Below, piece by piece: positions 50,850-59,515 of a stretch of 64,000 nucleotides of DNA (its first letter is position 1; every line of letters starts with the position of its first letter). A program made the position numbers and the translations under genes. The DNA is from Nostoc sp. FACHB-110 (GTDB lineage Bacteria > Cyanobacteriota > Cyanobacteriia > Cyanobacteriales > Nostocaceae): the NCBI RefSeq assembly GCF_014697425.1, contig NZ_JACJRU010000035.1, forward strand, positions 1-64,000, in the 5' to 3' direction. The notes below the pieces were generated by a model, which saw only the letters and a list, made by a program, of their open reading frames with translations, made no database searches and was not told the DNA's origin.

Positions 50850-52961
50850 ATGAAGCGCCGGACTTTTTTACAACGAATTGGCTCAATACTGGCCTTGTTG
50901 GGTTTAACTGAAGCTGAGTGGTTGACTTTAGGCAATCGCTACTCTCAAGCTTTGGCACAATCTAACCCCCGCAAATTGGCTTTATTAGTCGGTATTAATA
51001 AGTATCGAAAAAGTCCTTCTCTTAGTGGATGTCTAACCGATGTAGAACTACAAAAAGAATTATTAATTCATCGGTTTAGCTTTGCAAGTTCTAATATTTT
51101 GACGTTAACTGATGAACAAGCTAGCCGCGAATTTATTGAGGCAGCTTTTTTAGATCATTTTGGTAAGCAAGTTAAGTCGGATGATGTAGTTGTTTTTCAC
51201 TTTAGTGGTTACGGCACTCGCATCAAATTAGATGAGTCATCGGAGACGCTACAAAAAGCTTTAGTGCCAACCAACGAAAATTTAGAAATTCAAGACGAAA
51301 AGATAGCTACTTATTTATTAGAAGAAACTCTTTTATTATTGTTGCGATCGCTCCCTACAGAACGTGTGACAGCAGTATTAGATACTAGCTATGATGCACC
51401 TAATATCATTCAGCCCACAGGTTTAAAAATTCGCGCCCGTCAAGACTTAGCGGCACAATTAGCCACAGCAGAACTTGAATTTCTCAAACAACTAAAAACT
51501 CAAAATTACCTGAGTAACGCAGTTATATTATCTGCAACATCAGACCCGAAGCAAGTCGCAAAAGAAGCGTTATTTTCTGGATTTAGTGCGGGCTTATTTA
51601 CCTACGCTTTAACACAATATCTCTGGGAAACTACCCCAGCCACAACAATTCACTTCAGCCTATCTCATGTGGATAGTGCAATGTATAAGCGGGGGAGTAA
51701 ACAGCAACCTAAGTTAATTACGGACAAAAAAGTTTTGACTAGCGAGAATTTATGGCTAGATCAAAATGCTAGTGCCGAGGGAGCCATCATTGCCATAGAA
51801 GACGAGGGCAAAACTGTACAATTATGGTTAGGAGGGCTACCAGCACAAGTATTAGAAAACTATGGCGTAAATTCTCGATTTACCTCAACCAACGGACAAC
51901 AGCTAATATTGCGATCTCGTACTGGTTTAACTGCAAAAGCGCAAATCTCTGCTATTGAAACCGCCACTCCCTTAGAAGTTGGACAACTTGTGCAAGAATC
52001 TATCCGAGTGCTACCGCTCCATCTTAATTTAGCTGTGGCTTTAGATTCTGGGCTAGAAAGAATTGAACGGGTAGATGCAACTAGCGCCTTTGCGGGAATT
52101 GCCCCCGTTGCCAGTATCATCACAGGAGAACAAGCTGTAGATTATGTTTTTGGTAAACTCTTAGAAACTCCCAGCCGCTACGGTTTATTTTCTCCTGGTG
52201 GATTGTTAATTCCCAATAGTGCCGGCGAAGTTGGGGAAGCTGTGAAAGTAGCCGTGACACGCTTAGGCGCAAAATTATCCCATCTATTAGCAGCCAAGTT
52301 ATGGCGACTCACAGAAAATGAAGGTTCTTCTCGCTTACCAATCAAGGGAAGTTTAGAGATAGTTAATGGGATATCGCCAAAGGTGATTGGACAACGCGAA
52401 ACCTTACGAACTGTGGACTCGAAAACACCAACGAAAAAACCACTCACCACTCCCAACATACCAATTGGTAGCCGAGTGCAATACCGCATAGAAAATAAAG
52501 GCGATCGCGCGGTATATTTCATGCTACTAGGGTTGAAAAATTATCGGACTGCGATCGCTTTTTATCCTTGGCAAACAGTCGAAGAACCAAACACTTCCGA
52601 AACTAAACCTCTACTGCAACAAATAGTTATTCCTGCTGGTGAAACCGTGATTTTGCCACAGAATTCGGCTGCATCTGGATGGACAATTTCCGGCCCAGCT
52701 TACGAATGCGAACACCAACTAATTTTTAGCACCGCACCCTTCAGCAGCACACTAAAAGCTTTAGAAACTCCCAAATATCCCCCAAGCGATCAACAGCCAA
52801 TTGGTGCGCTAGTGAATCCTTTAGAAATCGCTCAAGCTGTCTTACAAGATTTACACAACGCCAGCATCACCACAGCCGAAATGAACGGTACAGCCAACGA
52901 TTCATATATCTTAAATGTCAATCAATGGGCTAGTTTTAACTTTGGGTTTCAAGTCAACTAA
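50850..52961 (+). CDS. exported caspase-family protein with inactive (Tyr/Ser) dyad
   Basis: 703 residues: a twin-arginine type signal (MKRRTFLQRIGSILALLGL), then a caspase p20-like domain (about 42-300) and a long C-terminal part with a DUF4384-like segment (IPIGSRVQYRIENKGDRAVY, ILPQNSAASGWTISGPAYEC). The p20 fold is clear in KLALLVGINKYRKSPSLSGC and LTDVELQKELL. Where active orthocaspases have HFSGHG and DSC, this protein has HFSGYG (Tyr121, codon 51210-51212) and LDTSYD (Ser180, codon 51387-51389), so both catalytic residues are replaced. This is the Tyr/Ser type of pseudo-orthocaspase reported in cyanobacteria. It cannot cleave by the usual mechanism and probably binds substrates or partners outside the membrane. 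Confidence 0.9.
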   Translation: MKRRTFLQRIGSILALLGLTEAEWLTLGNRYSQALAQSNPRKLALLVGINKYRKSPSLSGCLTDVELQKELLIHRFSFASSNILTLTDEQASREFIEAAFLDHFGKQVKSDDVVVFHFSGYGTRIKLDESSETLQKALVPTNENLEIQDEKIATYLLEETLLLLLRSLPTERVTAVLDTSYDAPNIIQPTGLKIRARQDLAAQLATAELEFLKQLKTQNYLSNAVILSATSDPKQVAKEALFSGFSAGLFTYALTQYLWETTPATTIHFSLSHVDSAMYKRGSKQQPKLITDKKVLTSENLWLDQNASAEGAIIAIEDEGKTVQLWLGGLPAQVLENYGVNSRFTSTNGQQLILRSRTGLTAKAQISAIETATPLEVGQLVQESIRVLPLHLNLAVALDSGLERIERVDATSAFAGIAPVASIITGEQAVDYVFGKLLETPSRYGLFSPGGLLIPNSAGEVGEAVKVAVTRLGAKLSHLLAAKLWRLTENEGSSRLPIKGSLEIVNGISPKVIGQRETLRTVDSKTPTKKPLTTPNIPIGSRVQYRIENKGDRAVYFMLLGLKNYRTAIAFYPWQTVEEPNTSETKPLLQQIVIPAGETVILPQNSAASGWTISGPAYECEHQLIFSTAPFSSTLKALETPKYPPSDQQPIGALVNPLEIAQAVLQDLHNASITTAEMNGTANDSYILNVNQWASFNFGFQVN

Positions 52962-52964
52962 AAA

Positions 52965-53000
52965 AGTGTGAAGTATGAAGTATGAAGTCTGAAATTAATC
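52965..53000. repeat. short tandem repeat behind the caspase gene
   Basis: gtgtgaagtatgaagtatga-type units between the caspase and hydrolase genes, the same repeat as at 38394. Confidence 0.75.
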
Positions 53001-53032
53001 AGTCAATCTAAAATCCAAAATCTCAAACTTTT

Positions 53033-53872
53033 ATGATCCAAACTGCGGGTGCTGTTAGCCTTAACACCTACGTTCAAGGTCAAGGATTTCCAATTTTAGC
53101 GATACATGGTCATCCTGGTTCTGGTCGTAGTCTTTCTGTATTTACTAATCACTTATCAAAACGCTTTCAAACTTTTGCCCCTGATTTGCGTGGCTACGGC
53201 AAAAACCGCTATCAAGGTAATTTTGCCATGACCGACCATTTAACCGACCTAGAAGCTCTTTTAAACCGCTTTGCCATTGAAAAATGCTTAATACTGGGTT
53301 GGTCACTAGGTGGAATTTTGGCGATGGAATTAGCTTTTAAGATGCCAGAGCGTGTCACGGGGCTAATTTTGGTAGCTACAGCCGCTAGACCCTATGGCAG
53401 TCATCCCCCGATAACTTGGCAAGATAATCTGTATACAGGGATTGCGGCGATATTAAATTTGATTAAGCCTAGCTGGCAATGGAATATTGATACATTTGGT
53501 AAGCGATCGCTATTTCGTTACCTAATTCAGCAACATACAGCTACAGCCTATAAGTACATTGCCCAAGAAGCAGTCCCAGCCTATTTACAAACTTCAGCCG
53601 CTGCGACTCGTGCCTTATCTACTGCTTTACGGTCTAAATATAATCGCCTAACTGAACTAGACCATATTAATTGCCCTAGTCTAGTACTAGCAGGCGCGCA
53701 AGACCGTCACATCACAGCCGAATCTAGCTTAGAAACTGCCAGACATCTCAAAAATAGTCAGTGGCAATGCTACCCTAACACCGCACATCTTTTCCCCTGG
53801 GAAATTCCGCATCAGGTATTAAGTGACATTGACCACTGGCTAGAAACACATCCCCAAGTGATGCGTAGCTAA
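53033..53872 (+). CDS. alpha/beta hydrolase
   Basis: A 279-residue alpha/beta hydrolase. The oxyanion motif is AIHGHPGSGRSLSVFTNHL, the nucleophile Ser91 lies in LILGWSLGGILAMELAF, the acidic residue is in LVLAGAQDRHITAESSLETA and the His in YPNTAHLFPWEIPHQV, completing the triad. The lid region (NLIKPSWQWNIDTFGKRSLF) has no specific signature, so esterase, C-C hydrolase, haloperoxidase and lactonase are all possible. It follows the caspase gene by 71 bp on the same strand, separated by a repeat. Confidence 0.88.
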   Translation: MIQTAGAVSLNTYVQGQGFPILAIHGHPGSGRSLSVFTNHLSKRFQTFAPDLRGYGKNRYQGNFAMTDHLTDLEALLNRFAIEKCLILGWSLGGILAMELAFKMPERVTGLILVATAARPYGSHPPITWQDNLYTGIAAILNLIKPSWQWNIDTFGKRSLFRYLIQQHTATAYKYIAQEAVPAYLQTSAAATRALSTALRSKYNRLTELDHINCPSLVLAGAQDRHITAESSLETARHLKNSQWQCYPNTAHLFPWEIPHQVLSDIDHWLETHPQVMRS

Positions 53873-53962
53873 TAATTTTTAGTTGTTGAATGAAGGATGA
53901 AGCGAAGAATGGTAATTTCATACTTCAGACTTCATACTTCAGACTTCAAATAATTGCCTAAA

Positions 53963-54265
53963 TTAAATCTGACCGCTAAAGGCAGGCGTTACTTTGCGGT
54001 CAATCCGTTCCCCCAGGTCTTCAGCAATTGTCAACTTATCTGGTTTACAACGTTTCACATTCACTTGTATTCCTTGTGCGCCTTCGAGTTCTAGGTCTTC
54101 TACATAGCCTTTGAGAGATAATTTGGCATCAGCAGAAGTCAGAAATGGGCCAAAGTAGTAAGTGCAACGGGGGTTGTGTGTTACAATCTCTACCCACCAA
54201 GCTAATCCGAGACTATTAAATGTATTGATTAAAGCTTCTTTCATGTTGTACCCGATGGTTGTCAT
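53963..54265 (-). CDS. DUF1816 protein
   Basis: 100 residues of the DUF1816 family, limited to cyanobacteria. Conserved parts are LAWWVEIVTHNPRCTYYFGP and FLTSADAKLSLKGYVEDLEL followed by EGAQGIQVNVKRCKPDKLTI. The family resembles CpcD-like linker regions of phycobilisomes in size and is often near stress or light-responsive genes, but its role is not established. ATG 54244 (MKEALINTF) is the more likely start, because the family usually opens close to it. Convergent with the hydrolase. Confidence 0.85.
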   Translation of the reverse strand: MTTIGYNMKEALINTFNSLGLAWWVEIVTHNPRCTYYFGPFLTSADAKLSLKGYVEDLELEGAQGIQVNVKRCKPDKLTIAEDLGERIDRKVTPAFSGQI

Positions 54266-54360
54266 GGTAGTTGCTGATCGATCAATCTGGTAGTGGTTTT
54301 TAGATACTACGCTGCTATTTTTATGGTTTACATTTCTTTATACTCTTTTGGGCTTGATTT

Positions 54361-55383
54361 TCAAAGAGGTTTTTGTAACTTATTCAGATACAAAGTGTTC
54401 AAAGAACGTTGGCGATAAACCTCGTAAAGTGCCATCCCAGCAGCAACTGAGGCATTTAGACTAGGAGTTTTTCCTTGTAAGGGAATTGACACCAAAACAT
54501 CACAAGCACGTTGTGTTAACAAACTTAAACCTTCACCTTCTGAACCGATGACCAAAACTATAGGCCCGCTAAAACGCACTGTATGTATGGGTTCGCTACC
54601 TGTAGCAGCAGTGCCATAAATCCAAAAACCAGCTTCTTTGAGTTCTTCTAAAGCGCGACTGAGATTAATCACTCTAGCTACAGCAAAATTTTCTAAAGCT
54701 CCTGCTGCTACTTTTACCACTGTTGAGGTGATCCCCACAGCCCTTCTTTGAGGAATGACTAATCCTTGTGCGCCGATGGCTTCGGCTGTACGAATAATTG
54801 CGCCTAAGTTGTGGGGGTCAACGATTCCTTCTGCTACGACAATGACGGGATCATTAGTAACAGATTTTGCTTTGGCAATTAAGTCTGTTAATTCTAGATA
54901 AGAATAGGGTGCAATTTGCGCTGCAATACCTTGGTGATTAGCCCCTTCTGTAATTTGGTCTAAACGTTTAGGTTCTACTTCATCGATAACTGTGCCATGC
55001 TCTTTTGCTTGTAACAATAAATTGTGGAATCGGGGATCGTAGCGTAACCGAGATGTGACCCAAATTCGATTCAATTCGCGTTGACTTTCTAACGCACTTA
55101 AGACGGGATGACGACCATAGATTAAATCGCTGTCTTCAGCATTTTTAATAGCCGGAGATGGGAGTGAAATGTGCGGCTTAGAGTGCGAATTGTGAGGAAT
55201 CTGATTATTTTGCTCTGCGGATTTAGCTTTGCGAATGGGATGACCCACACTCACAGTCTGATCACGATCGCCTGATTTGGCTTTACGAATGGGACTACCG
55301 ACAAAACGCTTGCCTTTGATTTTCACAGTCCGCCCACGATTGGGTTCGCCAGATGTCTGGAGCTTTTTTGGTTTACTAGTCAT
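54361..55383 (-). CDS. rlmB: 23S rRNA 2'-O-ribose methyltransferase RlmB (TrmH family)
   Basis: A SPOUT methyltransferase with about 90 extra N-terminal residues. The core shows LIYGRHPVLSALESQRELNR for the substrate-binding domain, then VVAEGIVDPHNLGAIIRTAE, GLVIPQRRAVGITSTVVKVA, PIVLVIGSEGEGLSLLTQR and VSIPLQGKTPSLNASVAAGM, the knotted SAM site. By family it methylates G2251 of 23S rRNA. The N-terminal extension is basic and contains a duplicated piece, PIRKAKSGD and PIRKAKSAE, spaced by 17 residues, typical of cyanobacterial RlmB-like proteins. It is codirectional with mrnC, 97 bp apart; both act on 23S rRNA, which supports the pairing. Confidence 0.93.
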   Translation of the reverse strand: MTSKPKKLQTSGEPNRGRTVKIKGKRFVGSPIRKAKSGDRDQTVSVGHPIRKAKSAEQNNQIPHNSHSKPHISLPSPAIKNAEDSDLIYGRHPVLSALESQRELNRIWVTSRLRYDPRFHNLLLQAKEHGTVIDEVEPKRLDQITEGANHQGIAAQIAPYSYLELTDLIAKAKSVTNDPVIVVAEGIVDPHNLGAIIRTAEAIGAQGLVIPQRRAVGITSTVVKVAAGALENFAVARVINLSRALEELKEAGFWIYGTAATGSEPIHTVRFSGPIVLVIGSEGEGLSLLTQRACDVLVSIPLQGKTPSLNASVAAGMALYEVYRQRSLNTLYLNKLQKPL

Positions 55384-55480
55384 AATTAGCTTTCAGTTTA
55401 TTAGCTTAAAAAGTACGCATCTGAATTCTTGAAGGAGCTAAACCCAACACACCAATTTTTTACTCATCAGGTGAGATTGC

Positions 55481-55984
55481 TCAGTCTTGTTCGAGATGAA
55501 GTTTTTCTAACAATTCGGTTAATCTTGCTACGTCTGTCAGATACAGATAACCAATCAATGTTTCTAGGCTAGTTGCTTGTTGGTAAATTTCGGGAGCAAG
55601 GCGTTTAGGTCGTCCTGTAGAGGCGTTACGCCCCCGACGGACTATTTCTAGTTCGGCCTCCCTCAGATGAGGAATCAGCGATCGCAAATGTAGGGCTTGT
55701 GTTTCTGCTCTCACCTGAGCTACTACCAAACGGTGGTAAGCTTCTAGTCGCTGTAATGGCAATAGATAGAACATTCTAGCATAAAGCTCATATATTGCGT
55801 CTCCTAAATAAGCTAAAGCAGCAGGAGAAATTTGTCTTACTTGTGTTGGTGAAATCTCTTGGCGTAGTTGCGCCGCGTTGGCTAAACAGCTTTGAACCCA
55901 AGATAAATCAGATATGGGAGGTTCATCTTGGCTATCTACTGGCTCGTCCTCCTGGGGCTTCACAAATTCATCATTCCTTAACAA
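55481..55984 (-). CDS. mrnC: Mini-ribonuclease 3
   Basis: 167 residues, an RNase III catalytic domain without the dsRNA-binding domain. It processes 23S rRNA precursor ends. The signature helix ALAYLGDAIYELYARMFYL carries the acidic metal ligands, followed by the LVVAQVRAETQALHLRSLIP segment, RRGRNASTGRPKRLAPEIYQ and LETLIGYLYLTDVARLTELL, where the last Glu ligand lies. The first 40 residues are an acidic extension. It is upstream of rlmB in the same direction and both may form an rRNA-maturation unit. Confidence 0.93.
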   Translation of the reverse strand: MLRNDEFVKPQEDEPVDSQDEPPISDLSWVQSCLANAAQLRQEISPTQVRQISPAALAYLGDAIYELYARMFYLLPLQRLEAYHRLVVAQVRAETQALHLRSLIPHLREAELEIVRRGRNASTGRPKRLAPEIYQQATSLETLIGYLYLTDVARLTELLEKLHLEQD

Positions 55985-56517
55985 AATGCGCTTACAGGAT
56001 TGGTTTTGCTTTAAAATACTTTAATTATCTTACGTAGCACAATATATACTATCAGGATTGCCCAATTAATTCTATCTTTTTCGTTGAGAGTTGGCACAGA
56101 GAAATTGGGGAGTAGGGAAGAGATAGTTTGTAGATGGGCGGTTCAATAAACGCCTACTATCTCCAAATAAGTAAGTCGGTGTAAATAATTATTGTGGGAA
56201 TAAGGCAGGGGGCAGGGAGCAGGGAGAGAAAGCGTTTGAGCCTTATTTACTTTTTCTCACATAGTTTAGTTTTATTGCATCGACTTACTTAGAAGTAGGT
56301 AAAAGAATTCAAAAAAATAGGCAACAGGTAAGAAAAATCCTTTGTTGCCCCCAGCCCTATTCCCTACTCAATTTAAATATTTAAATTTTATTTATATCAA
56401 TAATTTGCTGGCTTTTACACCTCTCCCACAAGGAGAGAGGTTAGCGTCCAGCTTTTATAAAAATTAAGCTATCCAATAGTTGATCTGGATAGCTAAATTT
56501 CCTCATAGGGTCAACCG
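55985..56517. other. repeat-containing gap between mrnC and the STAS gene
   Basis: No gene. AAGTAAGTCG (56169-56178) and CGACTTACTT (56281-56290) are inverted arms around ggcagggggcagggagcagg, a G-rich tandem repeat, so 56165-56293 may be another small folded element. ctctcccacaaggagagagg at about 56423-56442 is the CCCTCTCC-type palindrome also seen at 12898. The STAS gene terminator probably lies near 56480-56517. Confidence 0.55.
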
Positions 56518-56940
56518 TCAAGACTCTTGGATATTTTCTAGAGCCGCTTCCACTGTGGTTTGCAGAGAGAGAAATGTCTCTAGGCGAACGAGTTTGACCG
56601 TTTGAGTAACACGGGCATTTGTGACAATTTGCAAGGTGCCTTCAGCTGTGCGAGCCTGCTTGGCTAGCTTTACCAAGGCTCCCAAGCCAGAGCTATCAAC
56701 AAAGTCAATTTTTGAGAGATCCAGAATAATGTGCTTTGGCCCCTCTTCAATTTTAGTACCCAGGACTTTGCTAAATGTCGGTTCCGAAAAAGCATCTAAC
56801 AAACCTGTGAGGCGGAACAGCTGATAGTTATCCCGGGCTTCACGAGTGCCTCTCAGGCTTACAGTTAGATTAAGTTGCTCAGCAATAATTCCCTCCTCAT
56901 AATTAAAGTGAACGCTCAAGTATAGATGGTTTTTATGCAC
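56518..56940 (-). CDS. STAS-domain anti-sigma factor antagonist
   Basis: A STAS protein like SpoIIAA/RsbV. The core is NYQLFRLTGLLDAFSEPTFS, ILDLSKIDFVDSSGLGALVK with the phosphorylatable Ser in DSSGLG, and LQIVTNARVTQTVKLVRLE. It would control a partner-switching kinase, none of which is nearby. The frame starts at ATG 56940, but the strong GAGGAGGGA at 56890-56898 sits inside that frame and is followed by ATT ATT GCT GAG. An ATT start at 56886, giving about 122 residues beginning with AEQLNLTVSL, is therefore plausible. The 18 residues before it look like leader sequence. Confidence 0.85.
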   Translation of the reverse strand: MHKNHLYLSVHFNYEEGIIAEQLNLTVSLRGTREARDNYQLFRLTGLLDAFSEPTFSKVLGTKIEEGPKHIILDLSKIDFVDSSGLGALVKLAKQARTAEGTLQIVTNARVTQTVKLVRLETFLSLQTTVEAALENIQES

Positions 56941-57082
56941 ATTGTCTACAACCTGCTGGGATAGCAGTGTAGAAGTAAAGCAAACAGGAAAAATTAAAAA
57001 GATTCCTTTTACTTTAGCTTTTTAAGCTTTGATTTTGGCAGTGACCATCGAGGACTTTTTATATTTTTACTTAACCGCAGCA

Positions 57083-58231
57083 TTAAACTGTGCGTAGTGA
57101 TCGCATTGCTTGGACAAATTGCTCAAATAGATAATCAGCATCATGGGGGCCGGGGCTGGCTTCGGGGTGATACTGTACCGAGAAGATGGGCAAAGATTTA
57201 TGGCGGACACCAGCAACAGTGCGATCGTTTAAGTTGAGGTGGCTGATCTCAACTAATGTTTGGGGTAAAGTATCTGGGTTAATGGCAAAACTGTGATTTT
57301 GGCTGGTAATTTCGATCCGCCGTTGTAAACCCGCAGGCTGATTTAACCCCCGATGGCCAAATTTGAGTTTAAAGGTTTCTGCACCCAAGGCGTGACCTAA
57401 AATTTGGTGTCCCATACAAATACCAAACATGGGTTTTTGGCTTTCTAAGAGGGCTTTGACGGTTTCAATACCTTCTGTAACGGCAGAGGGATCGCCAGGG
57501 CCATTGGAAAGAAAGATGCCATCTGGGTTGTAACTAAGAATTTCTGCAACGGGTGTATTGACTGGGACAACAATTACGCGACAACCATAACTAGCCAACC
57601 GCCGCAAGATATTGCGCTTCACGCCAAAATCAATGGCGACAACTGTAAAGGTTTCTTGACCATTTGCCGTAGTTTCGGGGTTAAATTCCCATTCGGGAAT
57701 AGTGGGTTCTGACCATTCATAAACTTGGGGTGTGCTGACTTCTTTGACGAGATTCAAGCCAGCCATATTAGGAAATGCTTGGACTTGTTCTAGCAGTTCG
57801 GCTTCATCCAAAATTTCTGTAGAAATTCCACCATTCATTGCGCCGAATATCCGAATTTTGCGGGTGAGGGCGCGGGTATCAATGCCGTAGATACCGGGAA
57901 TTTGATTTTGTTTGAGGTAGTCGGGTAAAGATTGGGTCGATCGCCAGTTACTAGGTTTATGACAAATATTGCGAGCGATCGCACCTCGCACTTGCGGCCG
58001 CAATGATTCTTCATCTTCAGGATTAACGCCTGTGTTGCCCAATTCAGGATAGGTAAAAATGACAATTTGACCGCAGTAACTAGGGTCAGTCAAAACTTCT
58101 TGATAGCCAGTCATGCCAGTGTTAAACACCACTTCCCCGATTGTGGTTCCCGTCGCACCGAAAGACCAACCACGGTAAGCAGTGCCATCTGCCAAAACAA
58201 GTAGAGCGGGTATTGCGTCAGACAGGGACAT
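57083..58231 (-). CDS. carA: carbamoyl-phosphate synthase small subunit
   Basis: 382 residues of the glutaminase subunit that feeds ammonia to CarB for arginine and pyrimidine synthesis. The N-terminal domain has PALLVLADGTAYRGWSFGAT and VVFNTGMTGYQEVLTDPSYC, the amidotransferase has FLSNGPGDPSAV, the nucleophile Cys in MFGICMGHQILGHALGAE, and the His-Glu pair in FSVQYHPEASPGPHD. The frame extends to 58369, but the ATG at 58231 (MSLSDAIPALLVLA) is the family start and the piece before it is repeat sequence. carB is not in the window. Confidence 0.96.
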   Translation of the reverse strand: MSLSDAIPALLVLADGTAYRGWSFGATGTTIGEVVFNTGMTGYQEVLTDPSYCGQIVIFTYPELGNTGVNPEDEESLRPQVRGAIARNICHKPSNWRSTQSLPDYLKQNQIPGIYGIDTRALTRKIRIFGAMNGGISTEILDEAELLEQVQAFPNMAGLNLVKEVSTPQVYEWSEPTIPEWEFNPETTANGQETFTVVAIDFGVKRNILRRLASYGCRVIVVPVNTPVAEILSYNPDGIFLSNGPGDPSAVTEGIETVKALLESQKPMFGICMGHQILGHALGAETFKLKFGHRGLNQPAGLQRRIEITSQNHSFAINPDTLPQTLVEISHLNLNDRTVAGVRHKSLPIFSVQYHPEASPGPHDADYLFEQFVQAMRSLRTV

Positions 58232-58255
58232 AGGCGATAGATTAGGGATGGGGTA

Positions 58256-58395
58256 AGTATGAAGTCTGAAGTCTGAAGTCGGAAATATGAGATTTTTACT
58301 TCGACACTGCGTCTTCATCCTAAAAAAGTTTAAATCATCAAATGCAAAGTCTGATACTTCATAATTCATACTTCATACTTCATACTTCATAATTC
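58256..58395. repeat. dispersed repeats upstream of carA
   Basis: tatgaagtctgaagtctgaa on one side and acttcataattcatacttca on the other, between the divergent carA and retropepsin genes. The carA promoter must lie within or beyond them. Confidence 0.8.
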
Positions 58396-58471
58396 TGAAT
58401 GATTTTCCCAGGGTAATTCGGTGGCAGGAGTGGTTTTGCAGTTGTTTGGCTAGGTAAAATAGATATCAATT

Positions 58472-59515
58472 ATGCTTCAGTCTTTTTTATCTCGTGCAGC
58501 CCTGATTTTTCTCGCAAGTGCTTTAACTGTTTTGGGTGTTGCCTGTAGTGAAAACAAACAGACTACTGAGACTGTTAGTAATCAACAATCTGTCATCACT
58601 GATAATTCTTCAGTACCGCAGCCTGTTGAGTCAGCAACCCCAGTCACCAGCCCAGAACCTGAAGTACTGCCACCGTCGGAGATTGAACCCGATTATTTTC
58701 AGTTGGGATTAGATAAAGCCGCAGGAGCCGTGAGTATTAGTCAATCGGCTCAATCGTTTGAGGATTGGGATTTAGTGGCGAATCAGTTTCAAGAGGCGAT
58801 CGCTCTTATGGAACAAGTCAAGCGCCAAAGTCCTGATTATGTGTCGGCTCAAGGCAAAATTGTCGAATATCAGCGTAAGGTAACGTATGCGCGGCAAAAG
58901 GCGAATCCGAATTTGCCACAGCCATCAGCTGACAATCAAAACATCGTAGTGGCAGTTCCCCCGCCAAAAACTGTGGCTAAATTTGTGCCACAACAAACTG
59001 TCCCAACCAGACAACAGCCAGAACAGCGCGTTTTTTCCTCAACAGAAATTCTGCCACGGGAAAAAAATGTGTTTGTTGCGCCGATTAAACGCCGCGTGGG
59101 TGGTACGCCGATTGTGGAAGTCACTTTTAATGGTCAGCAGAAATTCGACATGATTGTAGATACAGGAGCCAGTGGCACTGTGATTACCCAGGAGATGGCG
59201 AATGTGTTAGGTATTATACCTGTAGGCAAAGCCAAGGCGAATACAGCGAGTTCTAGAGCTGTAGAATTTCCGGTGGGTTATGTTGATTCGATGGCAGTTA
59301 GCGGGGTAAGAGTGAATCGAGTGCCAGTAGCGATCGCTGGGACAGATTTAGAAACAGGCTTATTAGGACATGACTTTTTTGGTAATTACGATGTCACCAT
59401 TAAGCGCAATGTTGTAGAATTCCGTCCCCAATCGCATTCTGAAGCTAATTCGATAGAAATTGAACTAGATCCTCCAACTTCTGCCACGGACTCCCGCTCT
59501 GTAGAATTTCCCTAG
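58472..59515 (+). CDS. retropepsin-like aspartyl protease lipoprotein
   Basis: 347 residues. The signal peptide ends in the lipobox LGVAC with Cys25. A TPR-like helical part (NQFQEAIALMEQVKRQSPDY, 85-145) and a Pro/Gln-rich linker lead to a retroviral-type aspartyl protease domain from about 205: PIVEVTFNGQQKFDMIVDTG with Asp230, ASGTVITQEMANVLGI, and LLGHDFFGNYDVTIKR. Only one DTGASG is present, so the enzyme would act as a dimer. The protein is probably outer-membrane or periplasmic. Its last 24 codons overlap the 3' end of trpD on the opposite strand. The tail SATDSRSVEFP echoes SSRAVEFP in the domain. Confidence 0.85.
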   Translation: MLQSFLSRAALIFLASALTVLGVACSENKQTTETVSNQQSVITDNSSVPQPVESATPVTSPEPEVLPPSEIEPDYFQLGLDKAAGAVSISQSAQSFEDWDLVANQFQEAIALMEQVKRQSPDYVSAQGKIVEYQRKVTYARQKANPNLPQPSADNQNIVVAVPPPKTVAKFVPQQTVPTRQQPEQRVFSSTEILPREKNVFVAPIKRRVGGTPIVEVTFNGQQKFDMIVDTGASGTVITQEMANVLGIIPVGKAKANTASSRAVEFPVGYVDSMAVSGVRVNRVPVAIAGTDLETGLLGHDFFGNYDVTIKRNVVEFRPQSHSEANSIEIELDPPTSATDSRSVEFP

